DNA from: Novosphingobium sp. 18050
GTDB taxonomy: Bacteria > Pseudomonadota > Alphaproteobacteria > Sphingomonadales > Sphingomonadaceae
Direction: 5' to 3'
Assembly: GCF_902706195.1 (NCBI RefSeq)
Contig: NZ_CACSJO010000006.1
Coordinates: forward strand, 148,709 to 212,708
DNA length: 64,000 nt
Shown here: one piece after another, positions 8,638-17,829 of the stretch
Layout of the letters: each line of letters begins with the position of its first letter
Position numbering within the stretch: the stretch's first letter is position 1
Program-made: the position numbers and the translations under genes
The notes under the pieces: model-generated
The model's input: only the letters and a program-made list of their open reading frames with translations
Databases searched by the model: none
Told to the model about the DNA's origin: nothing

Positions 8638-9872
8638 TGAGCGAAACCCTCACCCCTTACGACGAATTCCCGGTGCATCAGGCATCGCGGCCCTTCAGCT
8701 ACATCCCCTCGACCGATTACAACTGGGACGATGGCTACTACTTCGGCGTGTTCAGCGCGGAGGAAGGCGTGCATCTGGCCACGGGCGCGCGGATCAACCC
8801 CAATAGCGACATGATCGGCGGCTATGCCCTGCTCAATGTGCGCGGCCACCAGACGACACTGCGCTTCAACCGCGCCTGGCGGCGCAACTTCAATGTCGAG
8901 GTCGGCCCGTGGAAAGTCGCCTTCGTCACCCCGCTGCGCACGATCCGCCTGACTTTGGGCGCCAACGACAGCGGCATGGAGTTCGACCTCACCTGGGAAG
9001 GCACTTCGCCCGCGTTTTTGGAGGAGCATCACGTCGCCACCAACCGGGGCCGGCGCACCACCGACCAGTCGCGCTATTCGCAGCCCGGCGTGGCGACCGG
9101 CTGGATCAGCCTCGGCGACCAACGCTGGGACGTGACGCCCGATAGCTGGCACGGCGCGCGCGACCATTCCTGGGGGCTCTACGCCGAGCGTCCGCCGCTC
9201 TCTCCGCTAGCCTCGCTGCTACCCCCGCGCGAGGTCGACAATGGACCCAAACGGGCTCTGCGGTTCTGGACCTGCTTCCACACCGGCGACTTCAGCGGCT
9301 TCTACCACCTGCACGAAACAGAAGACGGCGTTCAGACCAAGATGAACGACGTCTTCGGCACTCCCTTCGGCGGCCGCCTTTACCGGGGCTGGGAGGACGA
9401 AGTGGTGGAACTCGTGGCGGGCGAGCACCGGCTGGAACTGGACAAAAACCTCATGCTGGTGCGTGGCGAACTGGACCTGACCGATAACAAGGGCCGCATC
9501 TGGCACCAGATATTCGAGCCGGCCGCACCGCCGTGGATCGTCCAGACCATGGGCTACCACCCCGGAAGCTGGAAGGACGGCGGCACCTTCTTCACCTATC
9601 ACGGCTCGGAAGAACTGGCGATCGAGTGGGATGCCTTCGACTTCTCGAATCAGCCCTCGCGCTATACGCCCTATGCGGTGACCGGGCAGGCGGCGGCCAG
9701 CACCTTCGGCGAAGGCGTTCAGCGCGAGGCCATGGTGCAGGGGCCGGAATACTTGTGCAAGGTGACCACGATCGCGCCAGACGGCACCCGGACCGTGGGC
9801 GCCGCGCAGGTGGAATTCTTCCTGAACGGCCACCACACGCGCTACAACCCGCGCGGGCAGGCCGGAGTATGA
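8637..9872 (+). CDS. AttH/CrtC-like protein, copy 2
   Basis: A 411-residue relative of the preceding protein, longer than the others. The core motif reads ARDHSWG at residues 174-180 and is followed by a 15-20 residue insert rich in proline and leucine. The start ATG shares a base with the previous stop (TGATG). The frame extends far upstream, but that part is only the shadow of copy 1. No signal peptide or transmembrane segment is seen. The tandem position with copies 1 and 3 suggests a complex or successive steps on one substrate, which is inference. Confidence 0.68.
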   Translation: MSETLTPYDEFPVHQASRPFSYIPSTDYNWDDGYYFGVFSAEEGVHLATGARINPNSDMIGGYALLNVRGHQTTLRFNRAWRRNFNVEVGPWKVAFVTPLRTIRLTLGANDSGMEFDLTWEGTSPAFLEEHHVATNRGRRTTDQSRYSQPGVATGWISLGDQRWDVTPDSWHGARDHSWGLYAERPPLSPLASLLPPREVDNGPKRALRFWTCFHTGDFSGFYHLHETEDGVQTKMNDVFGTPFGGRLYRGWEDEVVELVAGEHRLELDKNLMLVRGELDLTDNKGRIWHQIFEPAAPPWIVQTMGYHPGSWKDGGTFFTYHGSEELAIEWDAFDFSNQPSRYTPYAVTGQAAASTFGEGVQREAMVQGPEYLCKVTTIAPDGTRTVGAAQVEFFLNGHHTRYNPRGQAGV

Positions 9873-10837
9873 GCGCCTTTCCCTACGCACCGCACCTGAC
9901 CGCAGCGGACGATGGCAACCATAGTCCCGGCGCTGAACCGCACTGGCAGGAAAGCTCGCTGGCCGCTTTCGTCGATCCCATGCGCGGCCTAGCGGGCTTT
10001 CACCGCATCGGTATCCACCCCAACCGCGCCAATGCCTCGATCTACAGCTGGACGATGGTGGACGGCGAAGTCGTGTCCTGCAGCAAGCGTACCGGACTGC
10101 CCTTGCCGGACGGCCCGGTAACGGGCACCCGGCTGGAGGGCGTCCACTACGAAACGCCAGACCCTTTGCGCTCCTGCCGCATCCGCGCGGATCAGGGCGG
10201 CGCCCAGACCGACGTGCTGTTCGAATCCTTCACCGGCCCGGTTGGCATGAACATGGACGGACAGGGCGCCTCGATCGGCAAGGGGCACTACGATTCCATC
10301 GGGCGCGTCACCGGCACCATCACCGCCGGCGGTAAGGACCACGCCTTCGACGGGGTGGGCTTCCTCGACCATAGCTGGGGCGCACGCGATGGCGGCTCGA
10401 TTCTCGCGCACCGCTGGATCATGGCTGCGCTCGACGGCGACAACCACATCAACACCTTCCCCGCCTGGGGCGCAAAGGGGCGCTTCATGCTCGGCTACAT
10501 GATGCTGGACGGCGAGTTTTCCTACGTCGCCGACATCAGCAGCGAGTTCGCGCTGGGCGACGATCACCTCGCCATCAAGGGCGTCACCGCCACGATCACC
10601 GACCACCTCGGCCGCCGCGTCACCCTGAGCGGGCGCAGCGCGGGCGGCTATGCCCTGCAACCTTACGGCGAAGGCTACTTCTGCACCCACACGCCGATGA
10701 CCTGGGATGTGGGCGGGCGCACCTGGATCGGCATGGCGGAATTCGCGACCATGCGCTTCCCACCGCCGTGGTGGCGCGAAAATCTGGGCCTGTCGCGCGA
10801 CGACGAGTGGCTGCAATGGTCGGGCGCGATGCCATGA
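9869..10837 (+). CDS. AttH/CrtC-like protein, copy 3
   Basis: A 322-residue protein whose motif reads LDHSWGARDG (residues 166-175), so the arginine that precedes the aspartate in the other copies is leucine and an RD follows the SWG instead. It overlaps the previous gene by four bases and is followed with another ATGA overlap by the kinase-like gene, so all are translated together. The C-terminal region contains PPPWWRENLG. The sequence is clearly diverged from copies 1 and 2, arguing against recent duplication. Confidence 0.65.
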   Translation: MSAFPYAPHLTAADDGNHSPGAEPHWQESSLAAFVDPMRGLAGFHRIGIHPNRANASIYSWTMVDGEVVSCSKRTGLPLPDGPVTGTRLEGVHYETPDPLRSCRIRADQGGAQTDVLFESFTGPVGMNMDGQGASIGKGHYDSIGRVTGTITAGGKDHAFDGVGFLDHSWGARDGGSILAHRWIMAALDGDNHINTFPAWGAKGRFMLGYMMLDGEFSYVADISSEFALGDDHLAIKGVTATITDHLGRRVTLSGRSAGGYALQPYGEGYFCTHTPMTWDVGGRTWIGMAEFATMRFPPPWWRENLGLSRDDEWLQWSGAMP

Positions 10838-12123
10838 CCGAGACATTGCGACTCCCGGCCTTCGACGAGGCGACTTTGCGCGGCCACCTGCTGGGCGTGG
10901 CAGAGACGATCAGCGCCGCGCTCAACGCCGGAGCCTGCCCGCCGGGCAGCGACGGCGACAGGCGCCTGCGCGAATGCGCCACGGTAACTGCGCGGATTGC
11001 GCAGGCCCTCGGACCCCGCGCCCCGCGAGAGGATGTGAGCGCAGCGTGCGAACTTGCCGCACTGCGCGCCTCGGAAACGGCCTTCGCCGCCCAGCGTGAA
11101 CGGCGCGCAGAGGTGGGCATCGCCCCGCCGACAGCCGGAGCGCGCCAACTCGACCCTGCGGCACTGGAAACCTACCTGCGCGCCCATCCGCTGGGCGGCC
11201 CTGACTTTGCGCTGGTGCACAGCCGCATCCTGTCGGGAGGGCGTTGCAAGCTCACCGCGCTGGTCGAACATGGCGGCGCCGGACCTCTCCCACCGGCAAT
11301 GATCCTGCGCCAGGACTGGGACGGCGGCGCTACCGACACCACCGTCACCGATGAATTCGAACTTCTTGCCCTGCTCCACAGCGAAGGCCTGCTGGTGCCG
11401 CGCCCGTTCCTGCTGGAACCTGCCGAAAGCGCGGTTGGCCTGCCTTTCATGCTGATGGAGCGCATGGGCGGCACCCTCGACGCCGGCCTGTTCGAACCTC
11501 CCTCAGGTCCCGGTCTCGCCCGGCAACTCGCCCACCAGATCGGCCGCCTTCACGCGATCCCTCTCGAACGGCTGCACGCGCTGGGCCTGCGCCAAGAACC
11601 CGCCTGCGAGGATGACCTGCGCGCCGTTGTCGCCGCTTTCGCGCAGGGCCACCGCGAGATCGGCATCGCCAGCGCCATCGTCGACGCCGCGCTGGAATGG
11701 CTCGATGCGAACCTTGCACTATTCGGCCCGGATCGCTGCCTGATCCACAACGACCTTGGCTTCCACAACTGCCTCACCGAAGGCGACCGCCTTACCGCCG
11801 TCCTCGACTGGGAACTGGCGCAGATCGGCCACCCGGCCGCAGACCTTGGCTATGTGAAGCACTTCGTCGTTCGGATGATGCCCTGGGATCAGTTCCTCGC
11901 AGCCTACCGTGATGCCGGCGGTTGGTCAGGCAGCGCGGCCACTTTACGCTTCCACACGATCTGGAACGCTATACGCCTCTACGGCCTCATCATGCGCGCC
12001 CGGGCCGCAATTGCAGGCGGCCATGTACGCGATATCGAAATCAGTCACGCCTGCGCGGACAACCTCTTGTTGTTGCTGATCTTCCTCGGCGAGGAACTGG
12101 AGGCGGCGCAGGCTCCCACCTGA
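10834..12123 (+). CDS. APH-like phosphotransferase with N-terminal helical domain (copy 1)
   Basis: A 429-residue protein. Residues 1-110 are alanine-rich and helical; after that comes an aminoglycoside-phosphotransferase fold with the catalytic loop HNDLGFHN (His305, Asn306, Asp307) and the metal-binding DWELAQIGHP. The catalytic aspartate is kept although the usual glycine is asparagine. This family includes the kinase domains of ACAD10/ACAD11 and LvaA, which phosphorylate 4-hydroxyacyl-CoAs. The helical extension resembles the small partner protein LvaB (DUF6285 type). Last gene of the 6255-12123 operon; hydroxyacyl-CoA phosphorylation is a plausible role, not shown. Confidence 0.8.
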   Translation: MTETLRLPAFDEATLRGHLLGVAETISAALNAGACPPGSDGDRRLRECATVTARIAQALGPRAPREDVSAACELAALRASETAFAAQRERRAEVGIAPPTAGARQLDPAALETYLRAHPLGGPDFALVHSRILSGGRCKLTALVEHGGAGPLPPAMILRQDWDGGATDTTVTDEFELLALLHSEGLLVPRPFLLEPAESAVGLPFMLMERMGGTLDAGLFEPPSGPGLARQLAHQIGRLHAIPLERLHALGLRQEPACEDDLRAVVAAFAQGHREIGIASAIVDAALEWLDANLALFGPDRCLIHNDLGFHNCLTEGDRLTAVLDWELAQIGHPAADLGYVKHFVVRMMPWDQFLAAYRDAGGWSGSAATLRFHTIWNAIRLYGLIMRARAAIAGGHVRDIEISHACADNLLLLLIFLGEELEAAQAPT

Positions 12124-12135
12124 CGCCGCCATCTT

Positions 12136-13413
12136 TCACGCTTCGCTCGGCACACCGAAATACTGCTGGTAGCGTGCGAAGCAGCGCCGCTCGGCTGCGA
12201 TCTGGTCCGGCTCGCCAATGGTGTAACGGTGGGTCGGACGCGCCCTGCCCCGGCTTGCCGCAACATAGCTGTCCAGAGCGCTGCGCCCCGCCTCGCCCAG
12301 CGTGATTCCGAAGGCGCCGTAGATCGCCTCAATCGCCGCGACAGGGCCTCCTACCAGCGCCGCGTAATGTGCATGGCAAACCTGCGCCGCTGGAACGCTA
12401 CCTTCCTCCAGCCACGCGATCGGCTGCGACAGCGCCGCAGCCGAAGTCTGCGGATCAGTGATGAAATCGAACAGCCCCGCCGGCGGCACGCTGTCGCTGC
12501 GCGACCAGATCAGCGTACCGATCATGTTCACCGCCGAAGACAGCGCGACAATGGGATCGCGGTGCGTCCACACCAATCGCACATCGGGGAAGGCCCGGAC
12601 CACCTCGGGCAAATAGCCCATCGCATCGGGCGATTTGAGCACCCAGCGTCCACCCGGCGATTGCCATTGCAGCAGCTTGAGCACGCGGCGCAGATAGGCC
12701 AGCGAATGCTCCCGTGCCTTAGCTCCCAGCGAGGCATTGTAACTGGGCGTCAGCCCCAGAAGGTTAAGCCAGGCGGGCGTCTGGAAGCTCATGGATTCAG
12801 CCATGATCGTTTCCATCGGCTCATCTCCGCCGAAATCGTGGACGCTGTCGATCTGCGGCGTCACCGCGCGCCATAGCGCCATGCGATCGTCCGCGCGGGC
12901 GATGCGCGGGTCGATCCCGCCCTCGCCCAGCGCTTCGGCAACCGGAAAAAGCGCTTCATAAGTCTTGAGCGTGCGGTTCTCGGGGTCAAGCGCCAGTAGC
13001 TTCTGCAAGATCGAAGTACCCGTTCGGCCCTGTCCGATGATCCACAGCGGCGCGCGGATTTCCTCATCATCGATCTCGGGGCAGATGCGGTAGGCTTCCT
13101 CGACCCGCAGCCGTCCTTCCAGGAACGTCAGAAGGTCGGAGCGAGCCATGACCCGTCCCATGAAGTTCAGGCTGGCCTCGCCGTCGAGCGCCGAAACCAG
13201 CGCCTCGAACGGCGCGCGCCAATCATCCGCCCCGAAATCGTCCAGCCCCGTGCCGCGCCGCGCCGCCTCGATCAGCGAGCCGGGATCGAGCGGGATCACA
13301 CCGCCAAGGTCAAGCCCCCCGCCCAGTGCATTGGCGGTCGCCACCCATTCCGGCCGTACCGGCGGTTGCCAGCCTGCGCGCCGATCGCGCGTCCTGTCCA
13401 ATTCCATCGCCAT
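12136..13413 (-). CDS. Sulfotransferase-family protein
   Basis: About 425 residues with a PAPS-binding-like P-loop LWIIGQGRTGTS (near residue 140), a 3'-phosphate region around WTHRDP, and a C-terminal YTIGEPD segment common in bacterial proteins of this type. ATG 13413 (or 13407) sits just after GAGGGGGAG; an upstream ATG at 13431 is possible but lacks a ribosome site. Such proteins transfer sulfate from PAPS to hydroxyl groups or act as divergent homologues. A sulfotransferase in a catabolic cluster is unusual. Co-directional with the DUF1214 protein, 7 bases apart. Confidence 0.8.
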   Translation of the reverse strand: MAMELDRTRDRRAGWQPPVRPEWVATANALGGGLDLGGVIPLDPGSLIEAARRGTGLDDFGADDWRAPFEALVSALDGEASLNFMGRVMARSDLLTFLEGRLRVEEAYRICPEIDDEEIRAPLWIIGQGRTGTSILQKLLALDPENRTLKTYEALFPVAEALGEGGIDPRIARADDRMALWRAVTPQIDSVHDFGGDEPMETIMAESMSFQTPAWLNLLGLTPSYNASLGAKAREHSLAYLRRVLKLLQWQSPGGRWVLKSPDAMGYLPEVVRAFPDVRLVWTHRDPIVALSSAVNMIGTLIWSRSDSVPPAGLFDFITDPQTSAAALSQPIAWLEEGSVPAAQVCHAHYAALVGGPVAAIEAIYGAFGITLGEAGRSALDSYVAASRGRARPTHRYTIGEPDQIAAERRCFARYQQYFGVPSEA

Positions 13414-13420
13414 CTCCCCC

Positions 13421-14701
13421 TCACTCCCCATGAAGTTTCAGCACGCCTCGATGGCGTTTATGCAAGGATTCCGCGCGCTCCTGCGCCGTCACCATCCGGG
13501 TATCTTCAGGCAGGTGGGCCATGACCTCGTCGAAACGAACCTTGCGGGTCTGCGGCACCGGCTGGCGCGCCGCGCGGTAGTTGCGGAACACGATAGAGCC
13601 CTGAAGCCGCCCGGCCGTGTCCAGCCAGTTGGCTACCCCCGGATCGCGGTGCGATACCACCACCCGCAGAGCCCCGTCGCCATCGCGCGCGACATGATCC
13701 ATGCTGAGCGAAGTCTGCCGGGACATGTAATTGAGCGAGCGCGACCAGACATCGCCAAGCTGGTAGGACCAGTAGACCCCGTCCGGCACCTGATCGAGCG
13801 TCAGGATCAGCGCCTCGTCCTCGGTCAGATCGAAAATCGCCATGGCATAATTCGACGTCGGGCTACCCACCGTGCTGGTCACGGTGCCCGGCAGGAAGAC
13901 GAGCGTGTTGAAGCCTTTGTCCTGCGCCTCCTTCCCGCCCACCACGGTGCGGCTTTCGCCCTCGGTTTTGGAACTGGCGTTGCCCAGATACCATTCGTAG
14001 AGATTGATCGCGAAATCGCGGATCAGATAGCGCAGGAACGCGGTCGCCGTCTCGATGCGCCGGGCCATCGTTTCTTCATCGAACTCGTCGGCATCGTAAT
14101 GGTCGATGGGGAGCGGGCTGATCCGCTCGATGTTCAGGCTGGCGGGCTGCTGATTCCAGTCCCCCGTGGCGCGTCGGAACAGCAGGAAGTTGCGCTCGCT
14201 CGCCTTGTCGAGGCGCATCCAGTTGCCGGGTCGTTCCTCTCCGCCGATGGCGATCTCGAACGATCCGTCCGCGCCCAGCTCAAAGTCCGCAAAGTCGTAG
14301 TTGCCCACCACATCGGACTGCGGATGCCCTGAAAGATGCGCAATTACCTGTCCCAGGATCAGCACCGAATCGTTGAAGTTCCCGGTTAACCGGTATTCCT
14401 GCGAACCATCGAGAAATACCACGCCGTAATAGAAGTCCGGCCCATTCTGGCCGAGCGTGAAAACATCGGTCTGCCACACCGTGTTTACCAGCACCCGCGG
14501 ATGCGCCATGCGCGGCGCAACGGCGAAGGTATAGGCCATCGCGGCCGCCTCCATCATCACATGATAGGCCCGCGCACGCGTCTGGGGAAAGCGGGCGAAG
14601 CGCTCGCTTCCCGTCATCCACGACAAGGCCTCGGATTGGGCTGCATGGAATTCGTCCCATGCCGCCGCCAGACGCGGATGCGCCTCACCATGCTGGCTCA
14701 T
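13421..14701 (-). CDS. DUF1214 domain-containing protein
   Basis: A 426-residue protein without an obvious signal peptide. The C-terminal third (residues about 310-400, around GVYWSYQLGDVW and NWLDTAGRLQGSIVFRNY) matches what I know of DUF1214 proteins. These often lie near hydrophobic-compound degradation genes, but their biochemical function is not established. It follows the SDR by 67 bases and probably shares operator site 2 with it. Confidence 0.75.
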   Translation of the reverse strand: MSQHGEAHPRLAAAWDEFHAAQSEALSWMTGSERFARFPQTRARAYHVMMEAAAMAYTFAVAPRMAHPRVLVNTVWQTDVFTLGQNGPDFYYGVVFLDGSQEYRLTGNFNDSVLILGQVIAHLSGHPQSDVVGNYDFADFELGADGSFEIAIGGEERPGNWMRLDKASERNFLLFRRATGDWNQQPASLNIERISPLPIDHYDADEFDEETMARRIETATAFLRYLIRDFAINLYEWYLGNASSKTEGESRTVVGGKEAQDKGFNTLVFLPGTVTSTVGSPTSNYAMAIFDLTEDEALILTLDQVPDGVYWSYQLGDVWSRSLNYMSRQTSLSMDHVARDGDGALRVVVSHRDPGVANWLDTAGRLQGSIVFRNYRAARQPVPQTRKVRFDEVMAHLPEDTRMVTAQERAESLHKRHRGVLKLHGE

Positions 14702-14768
14702 TCGTCCTCTCCTCCTTGTCGTGCCCGGCAGCGTGTCGCCGTGTCGTTATCGTGTCATCGGATAGACT

Positions 14769-15611
14769 TCAGACGGTCTCACCCAGGATCATCTGCGCCA
14801 TCACCGCGTCCATCTCGGCGTCGCCCAGCGCGCGGCCCGCACCGATCAGTTGCTCGGCATCGGCCCCTGCGACATAGCGCGGCTGCGGCGACGCATCGGT
14901 GAGCGCGGCAACGAGTTTGGCTGCGACCTCCTCCGGCGTCGAAGCCCCGCCAACATGGCTGGCATGGGCGGCGGCCTGGAAGCCGCGATGGAACGCTCCG
15001 TAAAGGCGGTCCTGCTCAGTATCGAGTTCGTCGATCATGCGAGCCACCTGCGCAAGCTGGGCATCGACCATCGGCGTCTTGATGCCGCCCGGTTCCACCA
15101 GCGAGACGCTGACGCCCTGCGGTGCGGCCTCACGCCGCATCACGTCGGCAATCCCCTCCAGCGCGAACTTCGAGGCGCTGTAGACGCCTACGAACGGCAT
15201 CGCGACTTTGCCGGCCATCGAACTGACCATAGCCAAGCGCCCCTTGCTGGCGCGCAATTGCGGCATCACCGCTTGGTAAATCGCCAGCGCCGACAGGACA
15301 TTGACGTCGAGGGTGCGGGCAGCCTGCGCGATATCGGCCGTCTCCAGCACGCCGATCGGAGCCAGCGCGGCACAGACCGCCACACCGTCGAGCGGACCTT
15401 CGCCGACCCCGGCGCGCAAGGTGTCCGCTACCTGTGCGGGATTGGAAAGATCGAGTTCGAACGCCGCGACATCGCTGTGCGCAGCGGCGACGGCAGCTGC
15501 CTCATTCGCGTTCAGGACCGAGACGGCAACGCTATGCCCCGCCTGCACCAAGGCAGAAACAAGTGCCGAACCGACGCCGCCCGCGCCGCCGATTACGCAA
15601 TATCGCGCCAT
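14769..15611 (-). CDS. Short-chain dehydrogenase/reductase
   Basis: A 280-residue SDR with GGAGGVGSAL at the N-terminus and an active-site YSASK. The ATG at 15611 follows GGAGG; the longer frame to 15782 runs through the operator and into the divergent gene, so it is rejected. A C-terminal extension around residues 200-240 (AFHRGFQAA) resembles SDRs acting on bulky substrates. First gene of the operon 15611 to 12136, reading leftward from operator site 2, which it shares with the divergent SDR. Confidence 0.85.
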   Translation of the reverse strand: MARYCVIGGAGGVGSALVSALVQAGHSVAVSVLNANEAAAVAAAHSDVAAFELDLSNPAQVADTLRAGVGEGPLDGVAVCAALAPIGVLETADIAQAARTLDVNVLSALAIYQAVMPQLRASKGRLAMVSSMAGKVAMPFVGVYSASKFALEGIADVMRREAAPQGVSVSLVEPGGIKTPMVDAQLAQVARMIDELDTEQDRLYGAFHRGFQAAAHASHVGGASTPEEVAAKLVAALTDASPQPRYVAGADAEQLIGAGRALGDAEMDAVMAQMILGETV

Positions 15612-15625
15612 TCCATCCTCCATTT

Positions 15626-15641
15626 GGTTTGCTATCGAACC
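15626..15641. promoter_or_regulatory. Cluster operator site 2 (palindrome)
   Basis: GGTTTGCT/ATCGAACC: 16 bases with two imperfect arms of the same half-site, each with one substitution. It lies between two divergent SDR genes, 15 bases from the left gene's ATG and 52 from the right's, so one bound protein could control both. Confidence 0.75.
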
Positions 15642-15693
15642 ATTTATACGGGAGAGAGCGAGTGAGTAAAGCCCAGACGAGGAGTTCGAGAAG

Positions 15694-16548
15694 ATGCAGC
15701 GCACGATTCTGATTACCGGCGCAGGCAGCGGAATGGGCCGCGAACTGGCGCGCCGCGCCCTTGCGCGCGGTGATCTGACCATTGCCGCACTTTACGATCG
15801 CCGCGAAGCAGAGGCGCTGGGGAACCACCCCAACTTGCGCATCGTCGACTGTGACGTGGCGTCGAGCGAGTCGGTTGAACTGGCATTTGCGCAGGTCGAC
15901 AAGATGCTTGCGGGGAAGACCCTGAACCTCGTGATCCACTGCGCCGGGATTTCGCCGTCGGGCGCGGTTGAGGTGGAACCGATCGAAATGCTCGAACGAA
16001 CGCTTAACGTGAATGCGGTGGGCACGGCGCGCGTCATCAAGGCAGCCTTGCCCCGGCTGCGCGGGCTCGACGGCAAGGGAGGAGGACGCATTCTGCTGTT
16101 TGCCTCGTTGTGGGGCAAAGTCGGCGGGCCACTTCTTTCGGCCTATTGCGCGTCCAAGCATGCGATCGAGGCAATCGTCGATTCCGCCCGGCGCGAAACA
16201 GAGGGTCAGGGCGTGGAATTCGTGCTGGTGGAGCCGGGCGTGGTGCGCACCAACATGGTCGCGCAGACGGTCAGCGGCTCGCGCTCTGGCTCGGACGCCT
16301 TGCCACCCGCGCATCAGGCGCTTTACGGGCCGATCTATGCCCGCTTCGCCCGGATGATCGCGCGCGAATCGACCGGCGGCGTGAGTGTCGAACAGGCCGC
16401 CGATGCGATCGAGCGCGCGGCTTTCGCGGCTTCGCCTGCCACTCGCTATTCGGTGGGCAAGGATGCCAAGGCGGTGAAGGCAATGGCCCGCCTGCTGCCC
16501 GACCGCGCGCTGGACTTCGTATTTCGCAAGATGTTGGCCCGCAGTTGA
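15694..16548 (+). CDS. Short-chain dehydrogenase/reductase
   Basis: A 284-residue SDR: GAGSGMGRE at residues 9-17, NAVG mid-protein and YCASK for the catalytic pair. A long C-terminal region after residue 200 carries RYSVGKDAKA, typical of SDRs for hydrophobic substrates, including hydroxysteroid dehydrogenase-like enzymes. GAGGAG lies upstream of the ATG. Single-gene unit behind operator site 2, ended by a strong hairpin. Confidence 0.85.
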   Translation: MQRTILITGAGSGMGRELARRALARGDLTIAALYDRREAEALGNHPNLRIVDCDVASSESVELAFAQVDKMLAGKTLNLVIHCAGISPSGAVEVEPIEMLERTLNVNAVGTARVIKAALPRLRGLDGKGGGRILLFASLWGKVGGPLLSAYCASKHAIEAIVDSARRETEGQGVEFVLVEPGVVRTNMVAQTVSGSRSGSDALPPAHQALYGPIYARFARMIARESTGGVSVEQAADAIERAAFAASPATRYSVGKDAKAVKAMARLLPDRALDFVFRKMLARS

Positions 16549-16562
16549 AAGCTGCGGGCCAA
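16534..16562. terminator. Bidirectional hairpin between convergent genes
   Basis: A perfect 11-base inverted repeat, TTGGCCCGCAG and CTGCGGGCCAA, with a seven-base loop. It covers the end of the SDR gene and the space before the lipoyl-domain gene's stop. There is no T-run, but the position between convergent genes fits a terminator for both strands. Confidence 0.65.
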
Positions 16563-16570
16563 TCGTCCGG

Positions 16571-16804
16571 TCAGTCCTCGATCTCGGCCAGCACGGTTCC
16601 CACTTCGTATGTCACGCCGATCTCGGCGATGATCTTGAGCTTGCCGCTGGCGGGAGCTTCCACCTCCTGCGTCGACTTGTCGCTTTCGAGGGAATAGAGG
16701 GGCTGGCCCTCCGCCACCACCGCGCCGTCCTCGACCAGCCATTCGGACAGCTGGCCCTCGTTCATGGTAAAGCCCATTTTCGGAAGCAGGACTTCGGTTG
16801 CCAT
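16571..16804 (-). CDS. Free-standing lipoyl (biotinyl)-domain protein
   Basis: A 77-residue protein that is a single lipoyl domain: EVLLPKMGFTMNEG at the start and ESDKSTQEVEAP with the acceptor lysine at position 43. It normally forms the swinging arm of the E2 component of 2-oxoacid dehydrogenases, but here no E2 catalytic domain or subunit-binding domain follows. It is encoded directly after E1 beta and E1 alpha in the same operon, so it should be the lipoyl carrier for those subunits. Confidence 0.88.
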   Translation of the reverse strand: MATEVLLPKMGFTMNEGQLSEWLVEDGAVVAEGQPLYSLESDKSTQEVEAPASGKLKIIAEIGVTYEVGTVLAEIED

Positions 16805-16831
16805 TTCATGGTTCTCCTGAGGCGGGCGGCA

Positions 16832-17815
16832 TCACGCCAGAATGGCGCGCGCGGCCTCGGCGATGGTTGCGGGATTGGGGACGAAGGCGGTTTCCAGCGG
16901 CTTGCTGAAAGGCACCGGGCAGAACGAGGCGCCGAGGCGTTTCACGGGGGCCTTGAGCTTGCCGAACAGTTCCTCGTTGACCACCGAGGCGATCTCCGCG
17001 CCGACGCCGTGTTCCTTGACCGCTTCGTGGACTACCATCAGGCGCCCGGTCTTGGCCACGCTGGCCAGCACCGCCTCGCGGTCCCACGGAGCGATGGTGC
17101 GCAGGTCGATCACCTCGACCGACTTGCCCTCGGCCTCCAGAGTAGCGGCGACGGCAAGGGCGTGGTGGACCATCAGCGCATAGGACACGATGGTGAGGTC
17201 AGTGCCTTCGCGGACGACCTTGGCCTTACCCAGCGGCACCTTCTCAAACGTGGTTTCGGTGGGGGTGAAATAGATAGGAATGTTTTCGACGAAGATCACC
17301 GGATCGTCGTCCTCGATCGCCGAGCGCATCAGCCCGTAGGCATCGCTGGGGTTCGAGGGGATGACCACTTTCATGCCCGCGGTATGTGCGAACCACGCCT
17401 CCAGGAAGTCACAGTGCTGACCGCCGGTGCCCAGGCCCGACCCGGTCGCGGTGCGTACTACCATCGGCACGTTGGTCTGCCCCCCCGACATGAAGCGCAG
17501 CTTCGCGGCATGGTTGACGAGCATGTCCATCGCCACGGTCGAGAAGTTCATCAGCATCAGTTCGGCGACCGGGCGATAGCCGCCGATGGCCGCGCCGATG
17601 GCCGCCCCAATGATCGCCTGCTCGGAGATCGGGGTCGACAGAACCCGCGTGTTGCCGAAGCGATCCGACAGGCCCTTGGTGACGCCGACGATGCCGCCGC
17701 CTTCGGGATCCGCGACCTCCTCGCCCAGCGCGAGGACGGTGGCGTCAGCCTCCATCGCATCGTGCAGAGCGCGGTTGATCGCCTGGATCATGTTCATTTT
17801 TTCAGTCGTTGCCAT
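16832..17815 (-). CDS. 2-oxoacid dehydrogenase E1 component, beta subunit
   Basis: A 327-residue transketolase-like pyrimidine-binding subunit. Visible features are EEVADPEGGGIVGVTKGL, STPISEQAIIGAAIGAA, and the C-terminal domain starting at VIDLRTIAPWD. These match the beta subunits of pyruvate/acetoin/branched-chain 2-oxoacid dehydrogenases. With E1 alpha it would decarboxylate a 2-oxo acid on thiamine diphosphate and pass the acyl group to the lipoyl domain. 14 bases separate it from E1 alpha. Which 2-oxo acid is used is unknown; pathway-derived oxoacids or acetoin are candidates. Confidence 0.9.
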   Translation of the reverse strand: MATTEKMNMIQAINRALHDAMEADATVLALGEEVADPEGGGIVGVTKGLSDRFGNTRVLSTPISEQAIIGAAIGAAIGGYRPVAELMLMNFSTVAMDMLVNHAAKLRFMSGGQTNVPMVVRTATGSGLGTGGQHCDFLEAWFAHTAGMKVVIPSNPSDAYGLMRSAIEDDDPVIFVENIPIYFTPTETTFEKVPLGKAKVVREGTDLTIVSYALMVHHALAVAATLEAEGKSVEVIDLRTIAPWDREAVLASVAKTGRLMVVHEAVKEHGVGAEIASVVNEELFGKLKAPVKRLGASFCPVPFSKPLETAFVPNPATIAEAARAILA

Positions 17816-17829
17816 GATCTCTCTCCCGC

